Assembly: GCA_030077755.1 (NCBI GenBank)
Contig: JAQJZZ010000006.1
Span: forward strand, 115,087 to 179,086
Length of the DNA: 64,000 nucleotides
Origin: Filosporella fistucella
Lineage: Eukaryota; Ascomycota; Leotiomycetes; Helotiales
Direction of reading: 5' to 3'
Below, piece by piece: positions 52,874 through 63,860 of the stretch; position 1 is the first letter of the stretch; each line of letters begins with the position of its first letter. The position numbers were made by a program, and so were the translations under genes. The notes under the pieces were generated by a model. The model was not told the DNA's origin and did no database searches. It worked only from the letters and a program-made list of their open reading frames with translations.

Positions 52874-54353
52874 CTTTGGGAATCACAGACTTGTAAGAGT
52901 GCTGGATGACTCGTCCCAGAGATAGATTAGTCCTGGCTAAGATATTCTAGCTTGAAATGTCATTTGGGATTTTCAACCTGGCCCCTGGACGGTCTCAGGA
53001 TTCTCTTAATCACAGGAAGGAATCTGCCATGGGACATTAATGATAGAACAGCGCAGGTAGGACGCAGGTCCTGTGATAGGCGCTGTCCTATGTAGCTATC
53101 TGACCTGGATAGTCTGTCCCAGCGCATTTGCTCCAGGACAGATCCTCGGTCAGGGCTACCCACCCAGCACCCTCAACACACCAGGACTCTCTGGGCCATA
53201 GCACCGTAGTGCCAGGGAACTAGGTCGAGTATGTCACGTGCAAATATTCCGTTTTGGAATTTGGTGATTTGTGCTAGCACAATATTTGGGCTGATCTTAC
53301 GTATTGGGTTTGCATATACCATCTATGGGCTTGAGTCAAAGTATGCGTTAATTCTTAATACAGACATAGCGCCAGGATAAGGATTGACGTTTCCCCGCGA
53401 TTTTACATTACTAAACTAGATCACATGATGTTGAAGTCCTGGTCCCGTGCCTTGTCATGACCTTCGAGCTTCTGTCCTTTAGTGTTCAAGTGCCTCCCAT
53501 GGTGGTTAAGGTAGATATTTTTATTTTACGACGGGGCCGCCTGAGACCTGTAACGCAGCGCTCGGTACCCTTCGGCTTAACAATCTCTATCGATCGGAGA
53601 AGCATGTTGGAATGAGCATACGCCAAATAAGCATACACCACTTGTGAAATATGCCAAGCTGATTTAATTGTGACAGAGAACCTTCCTCAGACGCAAGTAA
53701 ACTTAGCCCGGACTCGAGTATATCGAACAACGCAGTCTGAAATCCGTATCCCCGTGGTATCGTGCTCCTTTGCCCAGCAAGGAATCGTATTGCGGAAGAC
53801 GCGTTTGCTAACAAACCACACAAAATAGTCAGCTTACGATTGTGCTCCAGGCCCATTCGTTACCCACTCCATTGCAGTTTCATCTGAATCAAAGGTAGCT
53901 GTCCTGCCAACACTCGTAGTCGCGATCTCGCGGTGAAGTTCAAGGTGAAAAGCTCAAATATGAGTTAAAGCTTCGACAACACGATATTGGCTGACGGTGG
54001 ATGTCGTGAAGGAAGTAGAATTGCTAGTCAAGATGACAGGTAGTCTATTCCGAAACACGTTAGGGTTCGTGGTACCTGCAGGTACATTGACCCTGGTATG
54101 CACCGCCACAACCTCCACAACTGGACCTCCCTTAAAATTGTTAACTCTAAATTTGACGACACCCATTTCGCCTTTTACTGTACAAGTAATCGGTGTCCTG
54201 TTGACTTAGTAGGAAACTCTTTTAACCGAATCTAAGCGCACAGACCCTGTGCATCACGTGATGTGCACTGATGACTGCCGTTTTTCGACAGGCGAATTCT
54301 GCCACCGCAAGGCTGTCCGTTATCAGTGACTCTACTTTCATCACTACAGTACC
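52874..54353. other. Intergenic, no supported gene
   Basis: The minus frame 53587-53856 (89 residues) is the only notable one and has no recognisable domain. CACGTGATGTGCA near 54256 is palindrome-like. Old decayed sequence is likely. Confidence 0.4.
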
Positions 54354-54860
54354 ATGGCACCAAATTTGGCGGTCTCGACGCATGAATTTACCGAGAATGA
54401 CATTAGAAGTAAGTTGCATGATGATAGGGGACCCACTGATGAGCATACAGCCAGTATCGCCTGCTGCTCGCGCGTACGATACGCCGTCACTGTCGCAACT
54501 TCCTCTTTCACGGATCAACAAAAGCTCCATCGAATGGTGCCGGCCGACCCAAAACTGTCAAACCCCCTATAGGAAGTGCTTTACACGGCAAGCTCGCCAT
54601 GGTTCCTTCAATGCGCCTCAAATACATAGTCACTTTCCTTCGCGGCGAGTTCGAGGTCGAATTGAGTCGTCACAGCATTGGCAGAGATCTACGGAGTACG
54701 GCTTGGTCTAAGAAAGCTATACAAAATATTAGGCAAGAGCGTAACGCAGACTACGGGACGATTATATACACGAAGTGTCCTCCCTCCGCTCCGAACAACT
54801 CGTTTTTCTAGACGAGTATGACGGAATAGAACAAATATGTAAATCGACCAGATTCACTTG
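54354..54860 (+). mobile_element. Tc1/mariner-like transposase remnant
   Basis: Frame by frame the sequence follows a fungal Tc1/mariner-type transposase from its start: MAPNLAVSTHEF (54354), a helix-turn-helix piece ARTIRRHCRNF, the linker GSTKAPSNGAGRPKTVKPP, then FLRGEFEVELSRHSIGRDLR, AWSKKAIQNIRQERNAD and, in a third frame, LVFLDEYD, which corresponds to the first catalytic Asp region. At least two frameshifts are needed, and the sequence stops before the second and third catalytic acids. No terminal inverted repeats were recognised. The element is immobile. Confidence 0.7.
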
Positions 54861-55302
54861 ATCTAGTTACATAACACGAACAGGTGGGCGGAGAAATTCG
54901 TGATCTTAAACAGTACGGAGAATCTGCATGGTAGGGTGGAGTTCTTCTTGTGGCTGTACAGACAAGAATACACGCATATCGGAATTGTATGCACAATAGG
55001 TGGGAACTTTAAGATAAGGACAAGAGTATAGAATATGCATATTATGCCACATTTACTAGTTTCCTTGGATATAGGGAATCCTGAGCCAAGTTAAGTTAAT
55101 TGCTGGCATCCCTTATGCTTAGAAATTGGTCTAGAAACACACTTTGTATTAGGAGACGGTGGATATAGGATATGTAAAACCGCAGAATTGTGATATCGCA
55201 ATATTATAGCAAATATAAAAGGGTATGTCAAAATGCTTATTGATTTTGGAAACGCTTTGAGAAGTAGTGCTTATGGTTATATGAAGCTTGTTCTGTTGCC
55301 AT
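54861..55302. other. AT-rich intergenic stretch
   Basis: No coding evidence; strongly AT-rich around 55020-55260. Confidence 0.5.
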
Positions 55303-55890
55303 TTACGCACTCCTACTCCTTATACCAGGCTTTCGACCCCGCTTTTGAGGTCTTCCCCCTTGCTTCGTGAAGAAGTTCTCCTTTAGTGACTATAGCATGT
55401 GATCCGGGAAATGCTGCCCTATCTTTGTCAAGGTCTTGTCCTCGTGGACTAACTTGACTTACTCAACCAACAGACTCTCCTGCCCTATTGTCAGCTCCCC
55501 CAGCTTGCGAGACGTGACGGCCTAGTGAGAGGCTGCAGCCTTTGTTGGCGACTCCCCAGAGCTAGCGCCTAAAACCTCCGCGGTGAGTTAGAAGTTCAAC
55601 TGCTCAGGGATAAGTGGCAACGCAAATTGTTAATTGTAACGTGTTTCAGGAAACCTTAAAAGGACCCTTGCAGGCTGGAGTCGACCGTGATTAGCGAGTC
55701 TGGAGCTCCTGTCACGAGACGAGCGCGATTTGAAGGTTGATGGGAAGATCTTTCGAGCAACGATGGCTTGAGGACGAAGGTCTTTTGAGAGATCGCAAAG
55801 GACCAGTTGTAATCGTGTCCGTTCTTCAAGCTGATGTTCGATAACGGGCCCGCCTTCCTCCTCCACAATCTCATTCAGCGGCCGGTTCAA
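55303..55890 (-). pseudogene. Chromodomain/SANT-associated protein paralogue with five stops in one frame
   Basis: A single frame from 55890 to 55303 reads as protein throughout except for five internal stops (TAA, TAA, TAG, TAA, TAG). Recognisable parts are LPLIPEQ...AEVLGASSGESPTKAAA, parallel to LLPEPS...PEALGVSSNVPSTKAAI in the intact gene at 60585-62481. After that come VKLVHEDKTLTKIGQHFPDH (a SANT/Myb-like helix pair) and KQGGRPQKRGRKPG, an AT-hook-like tail. Frame preservation with only nonsense changes is the pattern expected from transitions at CAA/CAG/TGG codons. The chromodomain itself is not present in this copy. Confidence 0.7.
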
Positions 55891-55910
55891 TTTCTCTTCA
55901 TCATCTTATT

Positions 55911-57008
55911 ATGGATGTAGAGGAAGTATTCTGTCCTGTGTTCGGCTCGTGCTCCAGGCCTTTCTTCAGCTGTTCACCGAGTTCTATAGCTCACAAACCA
56001 TAGCATCAAAGAGAATAGAGATTCTACGCTGGATATCTCCCGAACCATACAAACAATATCACGAACAATCAAAGAAAGAAGTGCTGGCTAGTACTGGGCA
56101 ATGGCTGCTTTCGGATCCACTTTTCAGGAGATGGAAGAAAGAGAGTGTATCCTCTATCTTATGGCTTCATGGAGCTCCGGGTTCTGGGAAGAGCAAACTT
56201 GTGTGAGCATTCTGACAACACCTAGGAACTCGAGGTTAACCAATCATATAGGTCAATTGTGATCGAAGATGCCGAAAAGGCCTTCCAAGACGGCCATAGT
56301 CCGCCTCCGGTGTTTTTTTACTATTCACGAAACACTGCTAAGCCAACACGCTCAAATCCTGATGCAATTGTCGCTAGCATTATCCGGCAACTGTCTAACC
56401 TTCGGCCGGGGGACCCTTTACTCCCTCCTATAGTTTCAGCCTATAAGAAACGAGAGCTAGATGGGTTCGCCTCCGGTGCTTTGAGGATAGATGAGAGCTA
56501 TGCACTGCTTATCCAACTTGCAGAGCAGTACCCTATAACAACTATTGTCATCGACGCGCTTGACGAGTGCGATTAAGAGAGAAGGCCCGACCTTTTGGAG
56601 GCTTTGGAGTCTATACTCCAAGGGTCTACAAGGTCCAGTCAAGATCTTTGTGTCAAGTCGTGATGACCAAGACATCGTCTTGAGTCTACAGAATTATCCC
56701 ACCTAGAACTATCGTCCGGAAAGAACAAGGAGATGGTGCTCTTACTCGAGCAGCGCGGGGCAGGCGTGGTGATCACAGAAGATGTGGTGAAGGTAGCGGC
56801 AGGGAATAGCGGGAATGGGAAAGAGATTATAGAGCTACTACTTGACCGACGAGGCAGCGAGGTCAAGATCACGGACGAGATCATCAAGGCAATAGCACCA
56901 AACCCTTATAGAGCAGAGATGATAATACTACTTCTCGATCAACAAGGGCAAAATTTCGAATTTACAGACCAGCAGCTACAGACTATCGCAGGATCCTTTA
57001 GCTCCTAA
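55911..57008 (+). pseudogene. NACHT-repeat NLR gene, broken copy 1
   Basis: After ATG 55911 the productive frame begins around 55949: FLQLFTEFYSSQT, RIEILRWISPEPYKQYHEQS, WLLSDPLFRRW and the Walker A motif WLHGAPGSGKSKLV. A 51-nt intron (GTGTGAG...ATATAG) follows, then VFFYYSRN, IIRQLSNLRPGDPLLPP and Walker B TTIVIDALDECD. A TAA at 56573-56575 directly follows. Farther on the frame shifts (VKIFVSSRDDQDIVL appears in another frame), and the C-terminal part of the NACHT module is deleted. It resumes with the family's terminal repeats (EMVLLLEQRGAGVVITEDVV, ...IIELLLDRRGSEVKITDEII) up to 57008. Fungal NACHT proteins act as self/non-self or pathogen sensors; this copy cannot. Confidence 0.75.
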
Positions 57009-57009
57009 A

Positions 57010-58120
57010 GAATTACAGGAGGAATTTTGATACTACAAGTGAGTTAAGTCCGTACCATGATCTAAATTGACTTAAAGCTAATATTCCTATAGGGGAGGAA
57101 ATTTTATCCTCTGCTCTATACAGATTCCAAAAGCTATCTGCTACGCTAATAAGATACCACGAAGCTAATCCAGGGTAGAAGTACGTACATTTTCAAGAGT
57201 AATAGGGAGCAACTGTCGTGAAACCAAATATGTCAAAAGTGATGGTCTCTCTTCATGTGATATTAGTCAGATACTTGCTTGTCCTTTTTGATGTAATTGT
57301 CTTTTCGACAATGAGCACCGGCTGGGTGATATCCATGCGTCTTCGACTTGTGTGTTAGGTGAGCTGGAACTTTTCTAGCGCGAAGATCGATGCGTGGTTA
57401 GATGCCTAGTGTTTGGCTATGCCAAGCGTTGGACTCACGGCGTTACGAGGTTACATGTTTCTTCTGTGGTAATCACCCCATCGGAGAGATAGCGATATCA
57501 TCGATGTAACTACTTGCGAAAGACTTCCAAACATCAGCGGGCAGCCTCGAGAAGTGGTGATCTTCACGGCGATGAGAGTGATCTTGTGACGCATTACGCG
57601 TAATCATGCTGCGGGAATTGGCAGGAGGAAACTGTCCGATCACATCCTGGCTGATAATAGCGCCTTGGAGGTTTGCCATTTATTCTAGGGAAGGACCATT
57701 CGGATCCTTATTCTCAACGTCATTTATCGTCGAACAGTACCACCTCCCAATCCTGGCGAATATGAAGATGGAAAGTGACATACGTCACAGCCTGTCACCA
57801 CGGCAAACGGTCTGTTGCCGTTGATATGGCTCGCATTTCTGGCCGGCTCGTACCAGAGGAATGTAAGGGCCGCACTACTAAAATTAGTAAACACTATGTA
57901 CTTTACTACGAGAAGGACTTCCCCTCAAACAAGCGTACGAGATTAATGCGGTGTACGAGATGGGCTTACATAGCGTGACGTGAGATATCACGTGAAATAG
58001 AGGTACTGCCGAAAAGATTGCAACAATCGCAATTATATACACAATTGTTGGCGATGTTCGGCAGTCTACGGCATTCGAACGGATTTCCCTGTCATCCATT
58101 CATAGACATGCAAGGCTACT
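57010..58120. other. Intergenic, no supported gene
   Basis: Short frames only (57473-57679 minus, 57606-57824 plus). Probably contains the old 3' end of NLR copy 1. Confidence 0.4.
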
Positions 58121-58690
58121 AACCCTGAGATTTCGCTTAGATGGTCTGCCCAAATCCCAGTAACGCTCGATATTTATTACGTAGCCCCCCTTTCTCCTTC
58201 AAACTCAGTGTTCCACCTTGAGAAATCAGAGTGAGTCACAGTATAATGTAAAAATAAGCTGTGCTGTTGAGGTGATAGAGCAGAAGGACAGATAGCCTCT
58301 CTGCTATTGATATCAATAATATTGATCAATGTAAATGCCCTAATGGAGCTGGTTAAATCCAGACTCTAGCTAGTCGAGTGACTACCAACTCCGACCAACT
58401 ACTGGCAGGCGATATGGAAGAAAATAGTATCTTCAGGGATAATATGTAGATGTAAAGGATTGGGGAATGTTTTGGAGCCAACACTTCGGCTCAGAAAAGA
58501 AAGAACTGGGCAGCTACTCCAGGTCGAGACGGAGAGTATAACATAGCCCCTTTTTACTTCCCATTTGCCTTTCTATTTCCGCTGATAACTGGAAATTTTA
58601 CCATGTGTTATCGATTTTCGATATGAATTTATCCCCACCTAAATTTAGTCGAGGAACAGTATACCGTATCTCGACTCCTGTCTAGCCCTC
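58121..58690. repeat. Segmental duplication A, copy 2 (decayed promoter copy)
   Basis: Collinear with 34360-34935, including a copy of the start codon region: ATGAATTTATCCCCACCTAA against ATGAACTCATCCCCACCTCA. Many differences are C-to-T and G-to-A. It ends where NLR sequence begins. Confidence 0.85.
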
Positions 58691-60405
58691 AGCCCGGACA
58701 CCCTCTACTTCCCCCGACTGTGGCAACCTATAAGAAACGAGAGATGGAGGGATTTGCCTCGGGATCGTTAGGTATAGATGAGAGCCGTACCCTGATCATC
58801 TAGCTTGCCGAGTATTACCCTTTAACAACCATTGTGATTGATGCGCTTGACGAGTGCAATCCAGAAAGACTGGGAGACCTTTTGGAGACCATAGAATCAA
58901 TCCTTCGAGAGTCTTCGAGCCTAATTAAGACATTGTTTTGCATCTTCAAGATTACCCTAATCTTGAGCTCTCGTCTGATAAGAACAATAATGATATCTCG
59001 TCATTTGTTATCGCTGAGACTCAAACCCTCATCAAAGGAAGGAAGCTGCTGGCGCTAAACAAAAATAAAGAGAAGCTGAAGATGGAGATAATTGAATAGG
59101 CCACAGAGAAAACGGAAGGCAGGCTAGTACTTTCTAGTATCAGGAGCCATGTTTGTACCCCACTAATTCGACAACTAGGTTCTGGTGGGCTGTTTTGCAA
59201 TTGCAAAGTCTATGCAGTGCCCGGACTGATGAAGCTATTCGGGAAAAACTGGGGCGATTACCACCAAGCTAGAAGACCTTTATCTTGAATTATACGAGAC
59301 GTTGACCAAAAGCTCGGCGGACGCAGATCGCGAACTAACTATCAACGTTTTCAGCTGGCTTCTCTGTGCCCAGAGGACGCTAACATCTGGAGGATTTCTC
59401 GCTGTATTGTCCAAGACCTCGCGGCGACAGTTTGAACAATTGACGAAAGAGCACATTTTAAAGGTGTGCTCTAATATGGTCATTTTCGATCCGACACTCG
59501 ATACATTTCCATTTGCTCATTTATCAGTCAGAGAATTTTTGGAGAAGCAGCAAGAATTTGCTAGGGCTACCACAAACGCCCTGGCTGCTGAGAGATGTCT
59601 CTTGGACGTACTGAAAGCGGCCGATGGCCCAGGAACGAGAAGATTTCTTTCCAATTACGCACAAGCTTCTTCAAATTCAGCCCTGTCCTATGATCTTAGG
59701 CATTACTCGAAGGTCTACTGGGCTCCGCACTGCCATTTAGCATCTGCTCAAAGAACTTCTGGTGTGCTCAGAGACCTCCTTCGTCAATTTCTCTGTAATG
59801 ATTCGGACCCAAGGTCCGCCGTTGTAATATGGGCTAGTAGGATCCAGAGGTCAATTGATCACTCGATCAAAAGGGAGCTAATAGAAATATTTCAAGACAT
59901 TCAAACCAAAGAGGATATAACTCTCTTCATTGCATCCTGCTTCAATTTGCAAGAGTTTGCAAGAATTCAGAAAAACTTTGGGTCGAGTGTATTGAATAGC
60001 TGGGGTCGCACAGCTTTGCACGTTGCTACAAGGCACGGTAGTTGTGAGGTGATGTCGATATTACTTCAAGAAAAGAATATAGTGATTACTGAAGAGGTGG
60101 TGAAAGCAGCAGCAGGGAACTGGAGGAGTGGGGAAGAGGTGATAATGCTGCTACTCGAGGAGCGAGGGGTGGATGCGATAATTACAGAAGAGGTGGTAAA
60201 GGCAGCGGCGGGGAATTATAGGAATGGAAAAGAGGTGATGATGCTACTACTCGAGCAGCGAGACGCAGACGTGGTGGTTACAGAAGAGGTGGTGAAGGCA
60301 ATAGTGAGGAATTTTGATCAACAAGTGATGATGCTACTACCCGAGCAGCGAGGTGCCGACGTGGTGGTTACAGAAGAAACAGGTCAGAGAAGTTTAGTGA
60401 CTTAA
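58691..60405 (+). pseudogene. NACHT-repeat NLR gene, broken copy 2
   Basis: Begins inside the NACHT domain (LSPGHPLLPPTVATYKKREM), with an in-frame TAG before LAEYYPLTTIVIDALDECNP (Walker B). The following part changes frame (YPNLELSSDKNNNDISSF, then KEKLKMEIIE followed by TAG). A ~60-bp insertion interrupts the segment before AVLQLQSLCSARTDEAIREK, and another frameshift lies near 59268. From 59302 one long frame runs to 60405: LTKSSADADRELTINVFSWL, FPFAHLSVREFLE, ALHVATRHGS, then four to five repeats such as VVKAAAGNYRNGKEVMMLLL and EQRGADVVVTEE. The N-terminus and Walker A are missing; their place is taken by duplication A. The 367-codon frame could be expressed, but it lacks the ATPase core. 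Confidence 0.75.
60050..60385 (+). repeat. NLR C-terminal repeat array, ~33-residue units
   Basis: Consecutive coding units with the cores VVKAAAGNWRSGEEVIMLLL, VVKAAAGNYRNGKEVMMLLL and VVKAIVRNFDQQVMMLL separated by EERGVDAIITEE-like linkers. The high similarity of neighbouring units is a known feature of fungal NLR repeat domains. Confidence 0.75.
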
Positions 60406-60584
60406 AATCCATAGTCTGCTTACAAACACTTCGTATAACATATGACAAATAACCTTGGCTTCCTGTCTCATCATAAGAGTCGTCTCCTACTCTGTCGTCA
60501 AAGTAGAGGTATCCGTAGCGGTCGTGAGTCGCAGCATAAGTCGTCAGAGAACTCTAAAACTACCTCCCGGGCGTAATTTTGACA

Positions 60585-62481
60585 TTATTCTTCCTTCCCG
60601 CTCTCCAAGTAGGCGTCAAGTGCCACTGTATCCTCAAGTGCGGTAGCTGGCTCCCATGTAGGTTTTGCGTACCCTTGCCATTTGACCCGATATTCGAGAC
60701 GGGTGCGTAAACCTCTTCCTGGAAGCTTCTTTTGCCGTTTGCCCAATATCCTTTCAACGACCCATTCCTTACTCTCGTCTACAGAGATGGCAGCCTTTGT
60801 CGACGGCACGTTAGAGCTAACACCTAAAGCCTCCGGATTGAGCGAGTGGTTTGACGGTTCCGGTAAGAGTTGTTGAGAAAATGTGAGACAGTATATAACT
60901 TTCGATTCCATAGTCTTTAAAGTCAAGTATCCATAGATGGGGATCTCCTCGCTCTCCTGCATACCACCACATGAGGTGGACATGGTCGCTTGACGTGAGA
61001 CATCGAGGGGACGAGTAGAACGGGTGCCTGTATCGCTGGGTTCTGTGTCCTTTGCCCGCTTGATCCGTTTCCGACAACGGGGTGGGCCGCCTTTACTAGA
61101 CCCAGCAGCCTTGCTCATATCAGAATAATCTTCGTCATCAGATTCAACAGCGAAGCTGCCATCATCTTGTTCCTCGTCAAGACCAAGTTCCCCTTCCTCG
61201 TCCGGCATTTGGATGCGCGACTTGAGTTCGATGAGGTCCGGGATGGCTGGTCTGACGGGAGCTGCCGTGTGGGGACGTTTGCGGGGGGCATCTCTAGGGC
61301 CACCTCGTCGAAGTCGCTTGCGCAAACAGCCGTTCCCAAAATCAGACTGATGAGGAGACATGGCTGCTATTGCCAGCTGTGGCACTCGAATATTTTCAAT
61401 GTCACCATCCTGCAGCTCATGGACGGCGTTTTTCACTGCCCCATTCTTGTCAAAAGGAGCTGGAAGATTTGTTCTCTTCGTAGATGTACTGTCACCGCCC
61501 TCGGCGAAAGTATCGCAACCCTTATCTGATCTCTCTCTAACAATATCGAGATTAACGGAGCCTATGCCTTGCTGTGTGCTGTTGGTGCTCGCTGGCAATT
61601 TGCTGGCGCGGTGTGGCTCGGATTCGGGGTTAAGAGACAATGATGTTGAACAGTTAGCCAACAGGCGAGGTGGGGTTTGTTCGATCACGCCGTTGGGATT
61701 GTCATTACCATCTTGATGGCCAGTGTCACCACGATTAGAATCAGAAATGAGTGCGGCTCCCGTGCCGGAGCCGTCCGCAATGTCGCTCAGAGGGTCAGAA
61801 TAGCTCTTGGCTCTGATGTCGACGTCAAAATCACTGCAGCCGGTCTCAGACTCGGCGTGCGCAGATTCGTCATCACTGAACATAATCGGATCTGGCATTG
61901 CGTTAATTTACAGCCCTGGCCGAATTGAGAGATAGTATGCTTGCTCACCTTTACTACTTCCTCCCGTGCAGCGGCCAGAATGAGTAGAACTGCCACCTCG
62001 AGTTCCACTGCCAAATATTTCTGCCATCCCATCGTAGTCCGGATCCACGCTTGTTGGACCTTTCTGTTGCATGTCGGACAGGAGCTTGTCGATATCGATG
62101 AAGCCGTCGTGGTTATCGGCGTTTATTGGCCAGGTCTTTTGCGATGTGCCTGATAAAAGCTCATCTATGTCAGGCAAGTGGTTGTAATCGTCGTCGGCGC
62201 TGCGACTCGGACGATTTTGCGAGACTGTGAACTTTCCTCCGTGCTATTTAGAATTGTGATTCCCACGGCAAGTTATGGAACGTACCTTGCTTGTCATTTT
62301 TGGAGTCCTGACTTGAAGTATATATTCCATGCAATCCAGTGTTCACATGTATAGCGGTCTGGTGAGCGGGAAGAGACAATATGGGTCCCAGAGGAAGATG
62401 TGCAGCCTTGATTGTTCTTGGGAATCCAGGAGCCAGGCGGCTTGAGATCGAGGGGGGTTGATAAAACTCAATATTGTCCAT
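60585..62481 (-). CDS. Chromodomain protein, large, nuclear
   Basis: Exons 62481-62286, 62236-61949 and 61891-60585 join in phase (introns 49 and 57 nt) to 596 residues. ATG 62481 (MDNIEFYQPPSISS) is preferred over the farther upstream frame start. Exon 2 holds two acidic motifs of the same kind, LPDIDELLSG and FIDIDKLLSD. Exon 3 is acidic and Ser-rich with RKRLRRGGPR and RCRKRIKRAK basic clusters, then the IYGYLTLKTMESKVIYCLTF block, and ends with a canonical C-terminal chromodomain: WVVERILGKRQK, LEYRVKWQGYAKPTWEPATAL. The aromatic cage positions (Y/W-K-W...W-E) are kept, so binding to a methylated histone tail is plausible. The module is of the type found at the end of retrotransposon integrases, but no polymerase or integrase is nearby. 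It converges on the second NLR pseudogene. Confidence 0.8.
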
Positions 62482-63860
62482 AGTGTAAATGTTGACAGAT
62501 TGGCACAAAATCGTAGTGGATGAGTCGAGTGCTCGATTTGGATTATTAAGATAGATTTTGAGAGTGAAAACTCCTAGATATATATGAGAAATACATTTGT
62601 GGATCTCAGTCCTCAGTTGTCGCGAAAAAGGCATAGTCTATAACTTCCTCCGCGGGAAGGCACCCGCCCGCTTCCGCACATGTCTCCACCTCACAAAGAG
62701 TATTCTTGCCGTAAGCCCTCTTCACAAATGTCATCCAATTGAGTCTCCTCTCCCTGTGATGAAAGCTCTTGTATATATCACTCGATCTCTCCCATAATAA
62801 TGCCGAAACGACCGAAATGCTACCAGCCCTGCTTCGTGCATAAGGACCTTCCTGATGTAACACACCACCATTCTCTCATCTCCGCCTCAGACCCCATATG
62901 CCACGTAATTCTCGGCGGAGCAAGGCAGAAACCAGCCGCGCCATCGTGAGGCATTTTTTGGATTGGCCAGGTAGTGCCACCGAGAATGGAAAAGACTCCA
63001 CCATCGCATTCATCGAGGGCAATCGTCGTGAGGGTTGCATGTGTTCGACGTTGAGGGGCTGCATTAAGTTACTGCTCGTATCTCGGCCAATATAACAACT
63101 ATTAAGGGCAATGATCGCCGGCGTGATAATCAAGGAAACCGAGTATAGAGCGATAGATCGACGGTACGGACATCAAGGCTGTGTCGCAAGGGGATTCAGC
63201 TGCGGCGAGGCCGAAGGTGACGAGTTGCTGGCGCATAGCGAGACTAGAACGACCGAACGAGTCGAGAAGGTGGCCTTGGCAGGCTCAAAGTGGCAGAGAG
63301 CCCAGCTCCTTTACACGCTCATGCCTAGACAGACTGCGCACAGTGCTTCAAGCGGATTCTCTGACATCCGGACTACAGATCGAGAGGCCTTTCTTTCATT
63401 GAATAAATCTGCACGGCAATGAGCAGGATTCGGCGTAGCGCGTGAAGAGCGGGAGAGAGAGTTGGCGTATCTCGAGAGAAGAGGAAGGTCGAATTTCGGA
63501 CCCAGAGGGTTTGCACGTTATAGGTCAATGAGGCATCTTGCGAGGTCGATGCTCTTCTAGTAACGTTATGTTGAGGGCCAGCTGAGCCGTTGCTCGAATT
63601 CGTGCCATTGCAGATGAATGCAGCGGGGCGATTGTCGTGCTGAGGGGGAAATATTGGGCCGTTGGATGGGTCGGGAAAGGAGGCAGCAGGGAAGTACGGC
63701 CGAGATTGAGACTATGCTGAGTTAGATTAAGTATTGCGCAAGCTGGGTGGGAAAGAGGGGAAATCGACTTTGGAAGTGTGGAAGTAGCAAAGGTGGAAGA
63801 GTTGAAGGGGAAGGCGATGGGGACGGTGCGGTTCTTATACGCGATGTCGCAAAGCAGCAC
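62482..63860. other. Intergenic, no supported gene
   Basis: The 5' side of the chromodomain gene. Overlapping frames at 62606-62863 (minus), 62898-63095 (plus) and 63111-63422 (plus) show no domains. No repeats recognised. Confidence 0.4.

Noticed and set aside
55911..60405. Reading both NLR segments as one long gene split by an insertion
   Set aside because: Both segments contain the Walker B region and the preceding RPGxPLLPP block, so they are two copies, and duplication A lies between them.
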